A stretch of DNA of 64,000 nucleotides. Source: Streptomyces agglomeratus (lineage in GTDB: Bacteria > Actinomycetota > Actinomycetes > Streptomycetales > Streptomycetaceae). A program made the position numbers and the translations under genes. Each line of letters opens with the position of its first letter. The stretch's first letter is position 1. Of this stretch, positions 1 through 8,137 are shown piece by piece. Location: positions 7,818,501-7,882,500 of the forward strand of contig NZ_MEHJ01000001.1 in the NCBI RefSeq assembly GCF_001746415.1, written 5' to 3'. The notes below the pieces were generated by a model, which saw nothing but the letters and a program-made list of their open reading frames with translations, made no database searches and had not been told where the DNA came from.

Positions 1-375
1 GCAGTCGCTCGCCATAGGGCCGAGCTTTTCGAGCAGTCGGTTTACGACGGCTCGTACGCCAAGGCAGCCGCCCTGGTGCACACCCTGGGACGGTGCCGCT
101 GGCTGGAGCGCTCCAACTTCGCCGTCGCCGCCGCGACCGGCGTGATGTACCTGGAAGCCGCCGGCATCGCGGTCAAGCCCACCCGCGACGACGCCATTGC
201 CCTGAGGGATCGTCTCCTGGACCCGACCTGTACCGCTGCGCAGATCGCGACATTGCTGCGTTCCTGGAGGTGTTCTCGACCGGCCGGAAGACTCAGGGCT
301 GGCTCGGCGTGCCCTGGACCAGGCCGGGCTGCGTGCTCGTGTCGCCGTAGATCTGCGAGGCGCCGTTGCCGGTGA
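1..375 (+). pseudogene. Partial Doc/Fic-fold protein, degraded 3' end
   Basis: The frame is open from the left edge of the window, so the 5' end is missing. Residues encoded by about 10-270 look like a death-on-curing (Doc) type Fic-fold protein: a helical segment with an Ala-rich lysine helix, then a conserved His-Thr-Leu stretch where the Fic HPFxxGNKR loop should be. That loop reads RCRWLERSNF, so the catalytic His, Asn and Lys-Arg are gone. The C-terminal helix (residues resembling DAIALRDRLL) is preserved. Beyond position ~275 the reading frame becomes arginine-rich nonsense that runs into the opposite-strand rodlin remnant. I infer a dead toxin fused to foreign DNA by recombination. A non-catalytic paralogue of Doc is possible. 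Confidence 0.5.
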
Positions 376-478
376 CGGTGTTGATGCCGCCGGGGTCGTC
401 GGCTGCGGTGATTCCTCCTGCGTCGGCGACGAGGGCAGCAGGCAGGCCGAAAGCAGCGAAAGCAGTGCGGATACGCAT
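293..478 (-). pseudogene. Truncated rodlin-like secreted protein
   Basis: A 61-residue product starts at an ATG preceded by GGAGTG. It has a short N-terminal secretion signal (MRIRTAF followed by an Ala-rich core), then residues GNGASQIYGD and a Leu-Val-Gln-Gly-Thr segment that match the N-terminal half of rodlins, the surface rodlet proteins of streptomycete aerial hyphae. Rodlins are about 130 residues with conserved cysteines. Here the protein stops just before the first expected Cys, exactly where the convergent Doc-like remnant begins. The gene therefore looks truncated at a recombination junction near position 290. A short secreted peptide of independent function cannot be excluded. Confidence 0.55.
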
Positions 479-567
479 GACACTCCAGTCTGAATTCGGG
501 AAACACGTCTCACAGACCAGTGGATCACCCGGCTTGCCGCTCTTGTGCCTATTCATGCGATTGTCGG

Positions 568-594
568 AGGGTGAGGCAGGAGTCCCCTCACCCT
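568..594. other. Perfect 9-bp stem hairpin
   Basis: AGGGTGAGG (568-576) pairs with CCTCACCCT (586-594) around a 9-nt loop. It lies upstream of the rodlin remnant and has no T-tract on either side. It could be a terminator or a leftover regulatory palindrome. Confidence 0.35.
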
Positions 595-1037
595 ACGAAA
601 GCCTTGACGGCTCGGGGCAGGCCAGGACTTTCGTATGCATCGGGAGAAGCTGACACGGCCCAGAGGTCATCTCGGGGCCGACCGGTCGTGCCGGCCGCGC
701 GGGGGTGAAACAGCGGAGTCGAAACAGGTACGGTTCTCGACCGTGCCGGACAGGGGCGGGCGCCCGGTGCGGACAGGAGCGTTCGGAAGGTGTTCGTGCG
801 CGGCTTCCTTGCGGGGCGCATCCGACGAGCGGACGACCATCGCTCGGCCGGAGAGGACGGTTCGGCGAAGGCACCCTTGCGATATCCGTGTCCCTGGCCA
901 ACGATGACTCCATGCCTACGATCAATGAACGATCCGTAGTCGCAAGGGAATTGAGCGTCCCGGTGTTCCTTGCACCGGCCCCTCCCATACCTTCCTCTCT
1001 GCTTTTGGGGTGTTTCCGCGTCGACGGGGACAGCTGA
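595..1037. other. Non-coding stretch, nothing recognised
   Basis: I see no convincing coding frame, repeat or RNA gene here. It precedes the five-gene biosynthetic operon and presumably holds its promoter, but I could not pick a convincing -35/-10 pair. Confidence 0.3.
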
Positions 1038-2069
1038 GTGGAGCCGGACCAGGAGCGAGTGCCCCGACCACCGAGTGCCCCGATGGTCACCCCGTTGGCG
1101 ACGGTAGGGATGCTCGTCGACGGGCAGCCGCGGACGCTGTTGCTGAAGCTGGAGTCACGGGGCGAACACGGCTCGGTGAAAGGCCGGACCGCGCGGGCGC
1201 TGTGGGCGGACGTCGCCGACCGGGTGACCCCGGAGGTGGGGCTCATCGAGTCGACATCCGGCAATCTCGGGGTGGCGCTGGCCGCTGTCGCCGCGTCGCA
1301 CCGGGTGCCCTTCACCGCGGTCATGGACGTCCGGAGCAGCGCCGTGCTCGTCGAGGCCGTCCGGGCTCACGGCGCCGATGTGGTGATGATCGATGAGCCG
1401 GACGGAGCGGGCGGTTACTTGCTGAGCCGGCTTTCGTACGTCGAGCAGCGGTTGCTCGCCGAGCCGCGGTTGGTCTGGCCCGACCAGTACCGCAATCCGG
1501 CCAGTCCGCGGGTGCACCGGGAGACGACGGCTCCCGAGCTGTGGGAACAGACGTCGCGGCGCGCGATGAGCGTGGTCGTGGCGGTGTCCACGGGCGGGAC
1601 GCTCGCCGGATTCCGGGACTTCGCCCGATCGGCACGGCCGGACTGGGAACTGGCCGCCGTGGACGTGGTGGGATCCGCGGCACTGGGCGGTGCGGGCAGT
1701 GAACGCATTCTGCCCGGCATCGGGGCGAGCCGGCCGTCGGAATTCCTGCCGCACGGTCACCGGCCCACCCTGCGGGTGCCCGCGTCGAACGCCGTCCACG
1801 CCTGTCTCTGGCTGGAGGCGACCACTGGGCTGGGCGTGGGCGCCAGCTCCGGTGCCGCCATAGCCGCGGCCATGCGGCTCTTTCGTGCCGTGCCGGCCCG
1901 CGAGACGGTCGCCTGCCTGTGCCCCGACGGCGCGAACCGGTACCAGGGCACGGTGTACGACCCGCGCTGGCGCGGGCGGCAGGCCCTCACGGGGCCCGGT
2001 CCGTGCGAGGGCGTCGAGGTCCTGGAAGTGAGCTGCCCGCCGACCGGTATGGAGGTGCGGAATCGATGA
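1038..2069 (+). CDS. PLP-dependent cysteine synthase-like enzyme (SbnA type)
   Basis: A fold-type II PLP enzyme of 343 residues. Visible motifs are the Schiff-base lysine in HGSVKGR (Lys48), the PLP-stacking STSGNLG loop (72-78), a phosphate cradle STGGT (184-188) and GASSGAA near the C-terminus. SbnA makes N-(2-amino-2-carboxyethyl)-L-glutamate from O-phosphoserine and glutamate. The SbnB-like enzyme two genes downstream would then release L-2,3-diaminopropionate (Dap). A GTG start is chosen because GGGGA lies 8 bases upstream, and the internal ATG at 1083 lacks a ribosome site and would leave little N-terminal helix. The stop overlaps the next start (ATGA), so the genes are translationally coupled. 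Specificity for O-phosphoserine is inferred from the pairing with SbnB, not from the sequence alone. Confidence 0.82.
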   Translation: MEPDQERVPRPPSAPMVTPLATVGMLVDGQPRTLLLKLESRGEHGSVKGRTARALWADVADRVTPEVGLIESTSGNLGVALAAVAASHRVPFTAVMDVRSSAVLVEAVRAHGADVVMIDEPDGAGGYLLSRLSYVEQRLLAEPRLVWPDQYRNPASPRVHRETTAPELWEQTSRRAMSVVVAVSTGGTLAGFRDFARSARPDWELAAVDVVGSAALGGAGSERILPGIGASRPSEFLPHGHRPTLRVPASNAVHACLWLEATTGLGVGASSGAAIAAAMRLFRAVPARETVACLCPDGANRYQGTVYDPRWRGRQALTGPGPCEGVEVLEVSCPPTGMEVRNR

Positions 2070-2992
2070 GCGTGCCGGGACTGGGAGACGACTGGTACGA
2101 GTCGTCCGGTGTATGGGCGGGGCCGCGGCGCCTCTTGCGGGAGGAGCTGTACAGCGGACGGCTCTTCTTCCCGCCTCATCTGGTGCCGTACTGGGACCAT
2201 CCGCTGGTCAGTGCGCTGCCGCAACACAGCAAAGACGCGCTCCTGGCACGTCACCTCTTCCAGTACCTGGAGTTCACCTCCCACTTCGAGACGCGCGTGG
2301 TCAACCGAGCGACCGAGCAGATCGCCGGGGGACACAGCGGCGTGGACGCGGCACGGTCCGTACGCCTGCAGGCATACCGGATCTACTGCGACGAGGCGTA
2401 CCACTCCCTCTACAGTCTGGACGCGGTGGACCAGATCGCCACCGCCTGCGGTACCGCACCGTTGCCCTACGACTTCCAGCCGTTCCTGCGACGGCTCGAC
2501 GCGGCAGGTGAACAGCTGATGCCCGGCCAACCGGGCCTGGCCCAGCTGTTGCAGGTCGTCGTCTTCGAGACGCTGATCACCGCGCTGCTGAACGACATCC
2601 CCCGGGACGGCCGCGTACTGAGTCTCGTCCGCGACATCGTGCGCGACCATGCCAAGGACGAGGGCAGGCACCACGTGTTCTTCTCGCGCTTCTTCGGCGA
2701 GCTGTGGACCCGGCAGGACACCTCGGTGCGCGTACGCGCCGCGCGGTGCCTGCCGGAACTCATCCGTCGCAGCCTGCTGCCCTACCTCGAACCGCTACGC
2801 CGTTCGCTCGTGGCCGCGGGGCTCACAGGCACCCAGGCGCAGGAGGTGCTGGACGACAGCTACCCGGACGACCGGGTGGACGCCGGCATCCGGGACACGG
2901 CCAGGCACAGCCTCCGGCTCTTCGAGGACAACAGGGTCCTCGACGTACCGGGCGCCAGGGACGCCTTCGCCGCCGCACGACTTGTGGACTGA
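2066..2992 (+). CDS. AurF-family di-iron N-oxygenase
   Basis: A 308-residue helical protein carrying the complete ligand set of the AurF/CmlI arylamine N-oxygenases: Glu75, then Asp109-Glu110-x2-His113, Glu168, and the motif HAKDEGRH with His195, Glu199 and His202. The spacings (35, 3, 27, 4, 3 residues) match those known for AurF. Family members oxidise amines to hydroxylamine, nitroso or nitro groups. The ATG overlaps the preceding stop and follows GGAGGTG. Placed between SbnA-like and SbnB-like genes, it probably acts on an amino acid or a carrier-bound amine rather than an aromatic amine, but the substrate is not visible in the sequence. Confidence 0.82.
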   Translation: MSVPGLGDDWYESSGVWAGPRRLLREELYSGRLFFPPHLVPYWDHPLVSALPQHSKDALLARHLFQYLEFTSHFETRVVNRATEQIAGGHSGVDAARSVRLQAYRIYCDEAYHSLYSLDAVDQIATACGTAPLPYDFQPFLRRLDAAGEQLMPGQPGLAQLLQVVVFETLITALLNDIPRDGRVLSLVRDIVRDHAKDEGRHHVFFSRFFGELWTRQDTSVRVRAARCLPELIRRSLLPYLEPLRRSLVAAGLTGTQAQEVLDDSYPDDRVDAGIRDTARHSLRLFEDNRVLDVPGARDAFAAARLVD

Positions 2993-3116
2993 AGGCTCCG
3001 GCAGCGTACGGCGATCACCATCACGCGCTCGTGCCCGTGCCGGGGTTCGGCGGGGTGGGGTCCCGCGTGCCGCCGAGAGACCGAAGGCTCCTGTGAGTGC
3101 TGTGAGGAGATGGACG

Positions 3117-4157
3117 ATGAGGGAAGAACTGCTGTTTCTCGACCGGGATGCCGTACGGGAGTGTGCCGCGCGGGTGGACCTGTGCGCCGTGACGGAGGAG
3201 ATCCTGCGGCGGCACGCCGAAGGCCGCACCCACCTGCCCCCGGAGGGCTACCTGCCCTGGACCAACACCGAGGGCGCGTACTGCCGGTCGCTCGCCATGC
3301 TGGGGTCGATCGACGCCCAGGTCGGCCACCCCGCGGCGTACGGGGTCAAACTCATCAACGCGGCGACCAGCAATCCGGCGCACGGACGGGAACGGGCGGC
3401 CGGGATCAGCATGCTGTTCGACCCAGAGACCGCCCGCCCCACGGTGTTGGCGGAGGCCGGCTGGCTGAGCGCGGCGCGCACCGCGGCCTACACCATGGTG
3501 AGCCTGCGTCACCTGGGGCCGGCGGACTGGGACGCCCTGACGGTGATCGGATGCGGAACCCTGGCGCGGGCGCACCTGGACCTCCTGGCAGGGGCCTTCC
3601 CCGGCGTCGCCCAGGTACATCTGCACGACCTGGACCGCACACGGACCCGTGTCCTGGCCGGGTGGACACACGAGCACCATCCGCGACTGCGTGTACGGGT
3701 GCACGAGGACACCGAGGAGGCGGTGCGTGCCGCGCCGGTGCTGCTGACGACCACGACGACCGACAAGGGGTACATACCGGCGCGCTGGCTGGGCTCCGGC
3801 ACGTTCGTGGCCCACATCTCGCTCGACGACCTCCTGCCCGATGTCTTCTCCACCGCGCAGGCCCTCTACGTCGACGATGTCTCACTCGTGGCCGAGAACC
3901 CACGCCGTGTCCTGGGCCGCCTGATGGGGCAGGGGAACGTCCTGCCCCCCTCGCACAGCCCGTCATCAGGTGCGGGACGGGCCCTGGAAGGCACGCTGGG
4001 CCAGGTGCTCACAGGTGCCGTGCCGGCGGTACGGCCGTCAACGGGCCACGTGGTCAGCAACCCTTTCGGCATGTCCCTGCTCGACGTGGGCCTGCTGACC
4101 GAGGTGCGACGGGTCGCCGAGGCCGAGGGCCTGGGACAGAAGCTGTCGCTCTTCTGA
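3117..4157 (+). CDS. Ornithine cyclodeaminase-family dehydrogenase (SbnB type)
   Basis: A 346-residue member of the ornithine cyclodeaminase/mu-crystallin family, with the Rossmann loop GCGTLA at 145-150 and the characteristic YGVKLIN segment around residue 75. SbnB oxidatively hydrolyses the SbnA product to 2,3-diaminopropionate and 2-oxoglutarate using NAD. The ATG at 3117 is chosen because GAGGAG ends 8 bases upstream and homologues begin a few residues before LDRDAV. It sits 124 bp after the AurF-like gene and 28 bp before the carbamoyltransferase, on the same strand. The SbnA/SbnB pair occurs in siderophore and peptide antibiotic clusters (for example viomycin), which supports Dap formation here. 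Confidence 0.8.
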   Translation: MREELLFLDRDAVRECAARVDLCAVTEEILRRHAEGRTHLPPEGYLPWTNTEGAYCRSLAMLGSIDAQVGHPAAYGVKLINAATSNPAHGRERAAGISMLFDPETARPTVLAEAGWLSAARTAAYTMVSLRHLGPADWDALTVIGCGTLARAHLDLLAGAFPGVAQVHLHDLDRTRTRVLAGWTHEHHPRLRVRVHEDTEEAVRAAPVLLTTTTTDKGYIPARWLGSGTFVAHISLDDLLPDVFSTAQALYVDDVSLVAENPRRVLGRLMGQGNVLPPSHSPSSGAGRALEGTLGQVLTGAVPAVRPSTGHVVSNPFGMSLLDVGLLTEVRRVAEAEGLGQKLSLF

Positions 4158-4185
4158 GTATCCGTCTCGCGACTGGAGTGAACGC

Positions 4186-5145
4186 ATGAAGGACTACTAC
4201 GCACCGCCCCGGCCCCGCGCGGAGCAAGGGCTGTTCTCCCTTTCCGAGCTCACGGACGCGGAGGTGGCGTCCCTGACGGCCCGCTCCGTGGAACTGTTCC
4301 ACGACCCGCGTGCGCACGAGCGGCCCCTGGAGAGCAGCGCGGTGGGTGTGCTGTTCACCAAGACCTCCACCAGGACACGGACGGCTTTCACGGTGGGCGC
4401 GATCCGCCTGGGCGGAACACCGATCGCCTACGGTCCGCACGACCTTCAGCTGAACACCGGGGAGTCAGTGCACGATACGGGCCGGGTCCTGGGATCCATG
4501 CTCGACCTGCTCGCCGCCCGCACAGCCGCCCCCGTGGAGGAAATGAAAGACCTCTCCCGCTACGGCGGCATCCCGGTCGTCAACGCCATGAGCACGCAGG
4601 AGCACCCCACCCAAGGACTCTGTGACCTGGCGACCCTCCTGCTCGCGCACGGTGACCTCAGGGGCGTCAAAGTGCTCTACGTGGGAGAGGGCAACAACAC
4701 CGCCGTGGCTCTGGCCCACGCACTGGCCACGGTGCCAGGCACACACCTGGTGTGTGCCACGCCGCGCGGATACGAAGTGCCGGAGAGTGAACTGAAGGCC
4801 GCGGCGGCGCGGGCCGCCGCGGTCGGGGCGGTCATCGAGCAGGTCGACGACCCGGCGCTGGCCCCGCCCGACATCGACATCGTGTACACCACGCGTTGGC
4901 AGACCACCGGCACCAGCAAACCCGATCCGAACTGGCGCGAGACATTCCGGCCCTTCCACGTCGACGACGTACTGATGCGCCGCTTCCCGCAGGCGTCGTT
5001 CCTGCACGATCTGCCGGCCCATCGGGGCGACGAAGTGTCCGGCAGCGTCCTCGACGGCCCGCGTTCACTGGCCTGGACGCAGGCGGCCATGAAACTCCCC
5101 AGCGCCATGGCGGTTCTCGAATGGGCGATCGGCCTTACGGCCTGA
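4186..5145 (+). CDS. Ornithine carbamoyltransferase-like enzyme with altered substrate loops
   Basis: A 319-residue aspartate/ornithine carbamoyltransferase homologue. The carbamoyl-phosphate site is intact: STRTR at 61-65 and HPTQ at 140-143. The two amino-acid-binding elements are not those of ornithine carbamoyltransferase: the HCLP motif reads HDLP (274-277, Cys replaced by Asp), and the SMG loop region reads QTTG (239-242). I infer a non-ornithine acceptor. With SbnA/SbnB-like partners the obvious one is Dap, which would give 2-amino-3-ureidopropionate (albizziine), comparable to the role of VioL in viomycin assembly. The start has GGAG upstream. It follows the SbnB-like gene closely, which suggests an operon. 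A housekeeping role in arginine synthesis is unlikely. Confidence 0.78.
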   Translation: MKDYYAPPRPRAEQGLFSLSELTDAEVASLTARSVELFHDPRAHERPLESSAVGVLFTKTSTRTRTAFTVGAIRLGGTPIAYGPHDLQLNTGESVHDTGRVLGSMLDLLAARTAAPVEEMKDLSRYGGIPVVNAMSTQEHPTQGLCDLATLLLAHGDLRGVKVLYVGEGNNTAVALAHALATVPGTHLVCATPRGYEVPESELKAAAARAAAVGAVIEQVDDPALAPPDIDIVYTTRWQTTGTSKPDPNWRETFRPFHVDDVLMRRFPQASFLHDLPAHRGDEVSGSVLDGPRSLAWTQAAMKLPSAMAVLEWAIGLTA

Positions 5146-5214
5146 GCAGCCACCCACCCGCCCATCAGGAAAATCCACCGCAACGGGAAATCCACCGCAT
5201 CGGAAAGGCCCCCC

Positions 5215-6144
5215 ATGCCACACCTGACGCGCGTCAGCGGCTACACCCATCTCACCGACGCCGACCTCGTCCCACCCCCCTCACAGGGAATCTTCTTCGA
5301 ACCCGCCGACACCGAGACCGGAGCCTGGGTCGGACACGACCTCGTCACACCCGGCTGCGGACTCCTCGACCTGGGCTCGGGCAGCGGCGCGGCAGCCGCG
5401 GCGATCTCCCGCTCCGGGGCAGGGCACGTCCACGGCATCGACGCGAGCGCCGACAGCGTCACCTGGGCGGGCAAGCACCACGCGGCCGAGAGGCCCGGCG
5501 CCCGCGTCACCTTCGCGCAGGCGGACTTCTCGCTGCTGGACTCCCGGCAGCTACTGGCCACCGCACCGCAGCCCGTGCCCCGGCCGCTGGTCGTCACCAG
5601 CAATCCTCCGTACGTGCCGATGGCCGAGGAGGCCGAGGACAAGCGGTCGATCACCGCGGGCCCCGACGGGCTCAGGTGGGCGCCCGCGATCATTGCGCAC
5701 GCCCGCGCGCTCCGCTGCGACCTGGGACTCACCATCGGCAGCTACTCCAGTCCGGCCGCAGCCGTAGGAATGCTGCGCGATGCGGGATACCGCATCCGGA
5801 CCGTCACGCTGTGCCCCCTCGACCTCGGGGACTTCACCGTGCGGCACATGGAGCGCACGGCCACGCTCGAAGAGCGAGGGGAGGCCGTGCTGTGGCGTCG
5901 TGAGGAAGAACCCCCCGCCTACTTCATCACCGGACTGGCCTGCCGCTGGGCCGGATCCGGCCCAGCGCAGACCACCGAGACCCCGGACGAACTCACGGGT
6001 GAGGGGCTGATGGACCTCCTGCGTACAGCGGCACGCTCGTCCACCCCCCGGCTGGAAACCCTCGACGACGCGGGTGCAGACCTCTGGCCGGGGGCGGTGC
6101 GGGTGGTGGACCTGCCCGCAGCGGACCACCGCAACCACTGGTGA
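5215..6144 (+). CDS. PrmC/HemK-like SAM-dependent methyltransferase
   Basis: A 309-residue class I methyltransferase. The SAM-binding motif I LDLGSGSGAA is at 51-60, an acidic motif II follows (GIDASAD), and motif IV is SNPPYVP at 129-135. The NPPY signature belongs to enzymes that methylate amide or exocyclic nitrogens, such as PrmC glutamine methyltransferase. The N-terminal PrmC helical substrate domain is absent, so this is a small-molecule or amino acid N-methyltransferase by inference. GGAAAGG precedes the ATG. It is the last gene of the plus-strand operon, 69 bp after the carbamoyltransferase, and is followed by two strong hairpins. Confidence 0.7.
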   Translation: MPHLTRVSGYTHLTDADLVPPPSQGIFFEPADTETGAWVGHDLVTPGCGLLDLGSGSGAAAAAISRSGAGHVHGIDASADSVTWAGKHHAAERPGARVTFAQADFSLLDSRQLLATAPQPVPRPLVVTSNPPYVPMAEEAEDKRSITAGPDGLRWAPAIIAHARALRCDLGLTIGSYSSPAAAVGMLRDAGYRIRTVTLCPLDLGDFTVRHMERTATLEERGEAVLWRREEEPPAYFITGLACRWAGSGPAQTTETPDELTGEGLMDLLRTAARSSTPRLETLDDAGADLWPGAVRVVDLPAADHRNHW

Positions 6145-6152
6145 GAGCGCAC

Positions 6153-6199
6153 TCCGCCGGTCCCCGGCGGATCGGCCCCGCCCGGCGCGGGTGCCGATC
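6153..6199. terminator. Double hairpin between convergent genes
   Basis: TCCGCCGG/CCGGCGGA forms an 8-bp stem with a 3-nt loop (6153-6171). It is immediately followed by GATCGGC/GCCGATC (6170-6199). The pair lies in the 76-bp gap between convergent genes and is a likely bidirectional terminator. Confidence 0.6.
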
Positions 6200-6220
6200 C
6201 GGCCTGCCGTAGCCCGGTGG

Positions 6221-7315
6221 TCAGAAGCGGGTGCCAGCCGTCAGCAGCGAGGCCAGCGCCGAAGGGCCGCCCCGCTCCAAGGCCGCCCGCTGCCTCGCGG
6301 CGCCCGTCCCGTCCGAGAGCAGGCGGGCGAGGGCCCCGGCCACCCGGTCCAGGTCTCCGGCATCCTTCAGCGCCGGAGCAACGTACTCCAGAAGTGTCGT
6401 GACGACGTCTGCGGCCGGTGCCGGCCGCAGACGCACCGGATCGAGCAGGGTTCCCTCCAGACCATCGCGCGCGCCGTGCCACACGGCCGCTGACACCAGC
6501 TCCTGGGGTACCGGCACGAGAGGTGACCCCTGTCGCATCTGCCCCGCGAGGATCGTCGTCAACGCTCTGAGCAAGCCGGCGAACATCACCGCCTCCTCCG
6601 CCCCCAGCTGAGTGTCCATGGCACGGATCTCGACCGTCGGATAGCGATCGGAGAGCCTCGCCTGCCAGTACAGCTGACCCCGGCCGCGGATCATGCCCGC
6701 CTCGATCAACCCCGCCGTGCGCACCCGGTAATCCCGGGCGTCGGAGAACAACGGCGGCGGACCACCGACGGGCCACCGCCCGTACGCGATGGTACGCCAG
6801 CTGGAGAACCCGGTGTCCCGTCCGTCCCACAGCGGCGAGTTGGCGGCCATGGCCGTCAGCGCCGGCAACCAGGGGCGCAACCGGTTGAGCACCCCGACCC
6901 CCAGTTCCCGGTCCTCGATGCCCACATGGACGTGCATGCCGTTGATCATGTGTTCGTGGATCAGTGGTGGCGTGTCACCGGCCAGATCCTCATACGGGGG
7001 CCCCTCCGTCACCAGGGCCGGGCCCGGCCCCCGGTACGGCCCCGCTCCGGTCACCGCCACCCGGCATCCGGCGGCCGCCGCCGCTTCGCCCACCAGACGG
7101 CGCATCCTCCCCAGATGCTCGGCCACCTCGTCGAGTTCCCTGCACACCGGAGTGCCGATCTCGATCTGCGCCCGCAACAGTTCGGGCGACAGATCTCCCG
7201 GACCGCTCCCCAGGAGCCCCCTGGCGCCCGACAGCACCCGGCTGTTCCACGGCACCGGCGAGAGGCTGTCCGCCTCGACCAGCAGGTACTCCTCCTCGAC
7301 TCCGAAAGTGGTCAT
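6221..7315 (-). CDS. YbdK-type glutamate-cysteine ligase family 2 enzyme
   Basis: A 364-residue carboxylate-amine ligase. The N-terminus MTTFGVEEEYLL carries the diagnostic glutamate cluster of the GCS2/YbdK family. A central HVHVGI segment and an ARLSDRYPTVEIRAMD segment match the metal/ATP-binding core. Family members couple amino acid carboxylates to amines in an ATP-dependent way. The start is the ATG just before TFGVEEEY, because the upstream extension is low-complexity and homologues begin here. It converges on the Dap-like operon across the double terminator. It might ligate the operon's product to an amino acid, but the opposite strand makes that an inference only. Many streptomycetes carry YbdK genes in unrelated contexts. 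Confidence 0.8.
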   Translation of the reverse strand: MTTFGVEEEYLLVEADSLSPVPWNSRVLSGARGLLGSGPGDLSPELLRAQIEIGTPVCRELDEVAEHLGRMRRLVGEAAAAAGCRVAVTGAGPYRGPGPALVTEGPPYEDLAGDTPPLIHEHMINGMHVHVGIEDRELGVGVLNRLRPWLPALTAMAANSPLWDGRDTGFSSWRTIAYGRWPVGGPPPLFSDARDYRVRTAGLIEAGMIRGRGQLYWQARLSDRYPTVEIRAMDTQLGAEEAVMFAGLLRALTTILAGQMRQGSPLVPVPQELVSAAVWHGARDGLEGTLLDPVRLRPAPAADVVTTLLEYVAPALKDAGDLDRVAGALARLLSDGTGAARQRAALERGGPSALASLLTAGTRF

Positions 7316-7537
7316 CCGGTGCTCCGCCGAGGAGTCGGTCGCGGTCGCGTCGCCTGGCACCACTCGCCTCCATGATGCCGACCGTCCTGAACCTGAAGAG
7401 GTCTCCGCCTCACGTCTGGCCTCCCAGGCCTGTTGTCCTCGAGCCCATTCCTGCCCGCTGGATACTGGGCCATTCCACGCGCGGACATCTGGCGGCCACG
7501 CGGTCGAGCCACCGGCGGCCCGTGTCCGTCCCATCCT
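7316..7537. other. Intergenic stretch upstream of the ligase gene
   Basis: No coding signal is recognised. It should contain the promoter of the minus-strand ligase, and it also shows weak continuation of the IS5 remnant to its right in shifted frames. Confidence 0.25.
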
Positions 7538-7690
7538 TCAACCGTTCGCGTCGGACAGGACATGTACCTTGGAACCGGACTTACCCCGGTCCACGGGACT
7601 CGGACCTGCAAGTTCACCCTCCTTTTCAGCGCGTACGTGCGCCGAGACGAGAACGGCTCGGGACAGATCTACCAGACCCTGCATCCCGGA
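7538..7690 (-). mobile_element. IS5-family transposase fragment
   Basis: The minus-strand peptide LSRAVLVSAHVRA followed by GPSPVDRGKSGSKVHVL is the DDE-proximal segment of IS5-type transposases (the usual form is AAVDGSHIRA then GPSPVDRGRPGSK). Only about 50 residues remain before a stop codon, with no inverted repeats seen, so this is debris. Confidence 0.6.
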
Positions 7691-7914
7691 GCTGGAGGAC
7701 CGTTTGGTGCAGCCGACCCCACACCCCGGCATGCTAGGCGGTCCAGTTGCTCGTAGAGGGCGCGGACGAGGCGAACGCGGCCTTGGGCGCAGCGCACCGT
7801 GTCCTGCGGGCCGGCCGCACGGCGTTCGGCCTTCGGTGAGGACGGCGCCTGAGCGGGTGCGCGTGATCGCGCCTGGGGGCACCGGACGGACCTGGGAGCG
7901 TGATCACGCAGGCC

Positions 7915-8062
7915 GAAGCGTGGTGAGGACGGCAGCGGCGATTAGGTGGTTGCGGCGGAACCAGCCAATCCGGCCCTCGACTCGCCCTTCTCGTGGGCAC
8001 CGCGGATGCCGGGCTGGCAGTAGACGGCTTCCAGGCCGTAGTGCGACCGGAACGGTCCAGCG
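7915..8062 (-). mobile_element. IS21-family IstA transposase fragment with a frameshift
   Basis: The minus-strand translation gives FRSHYGLEAVYCQPG then GAHEKG. After a one-base shift it continues as VEGRIGWFRRNHL, the hallmark stretch of the IstA catalytic core. The frame break lies between HEKG and VEG. No IstB or terminal repeats are present. The DNA between this and the IS5 piece (7691-7914) contains a short coding-like peptide, RVRLVRALYEQLDRL, that I cannot assign. Confidence 0.65.
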
Positions 8063-8137
8063 TTCGGCTTCCACCCGGCGCCGTGAGAGGCCCGGTACCT
8101 GAGCGACGGCGGCCCTAAGTGGCTGGCTGAGAACCGG

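Noticed and set aside
593..1324. Long minus-strand frame opposite the PLP synthase gene
   Set aside because: It is a shadow of the strong plus-strand gene. Its composition is Ser/Arg/Pro-rich, with no family motif.
1757..2674. Long minus-strand frame opposite the N-oxygenase
   Set aside because: The plus strand shows all seven iron ligands. The opposite frame is a codon-bias artefact.
1038..7315. Alanosine or viomycin cluster
   Set aside because: The di-iron oxygenase and the absence of peptide synthetases or the expected partner genes do not fit either pathway.
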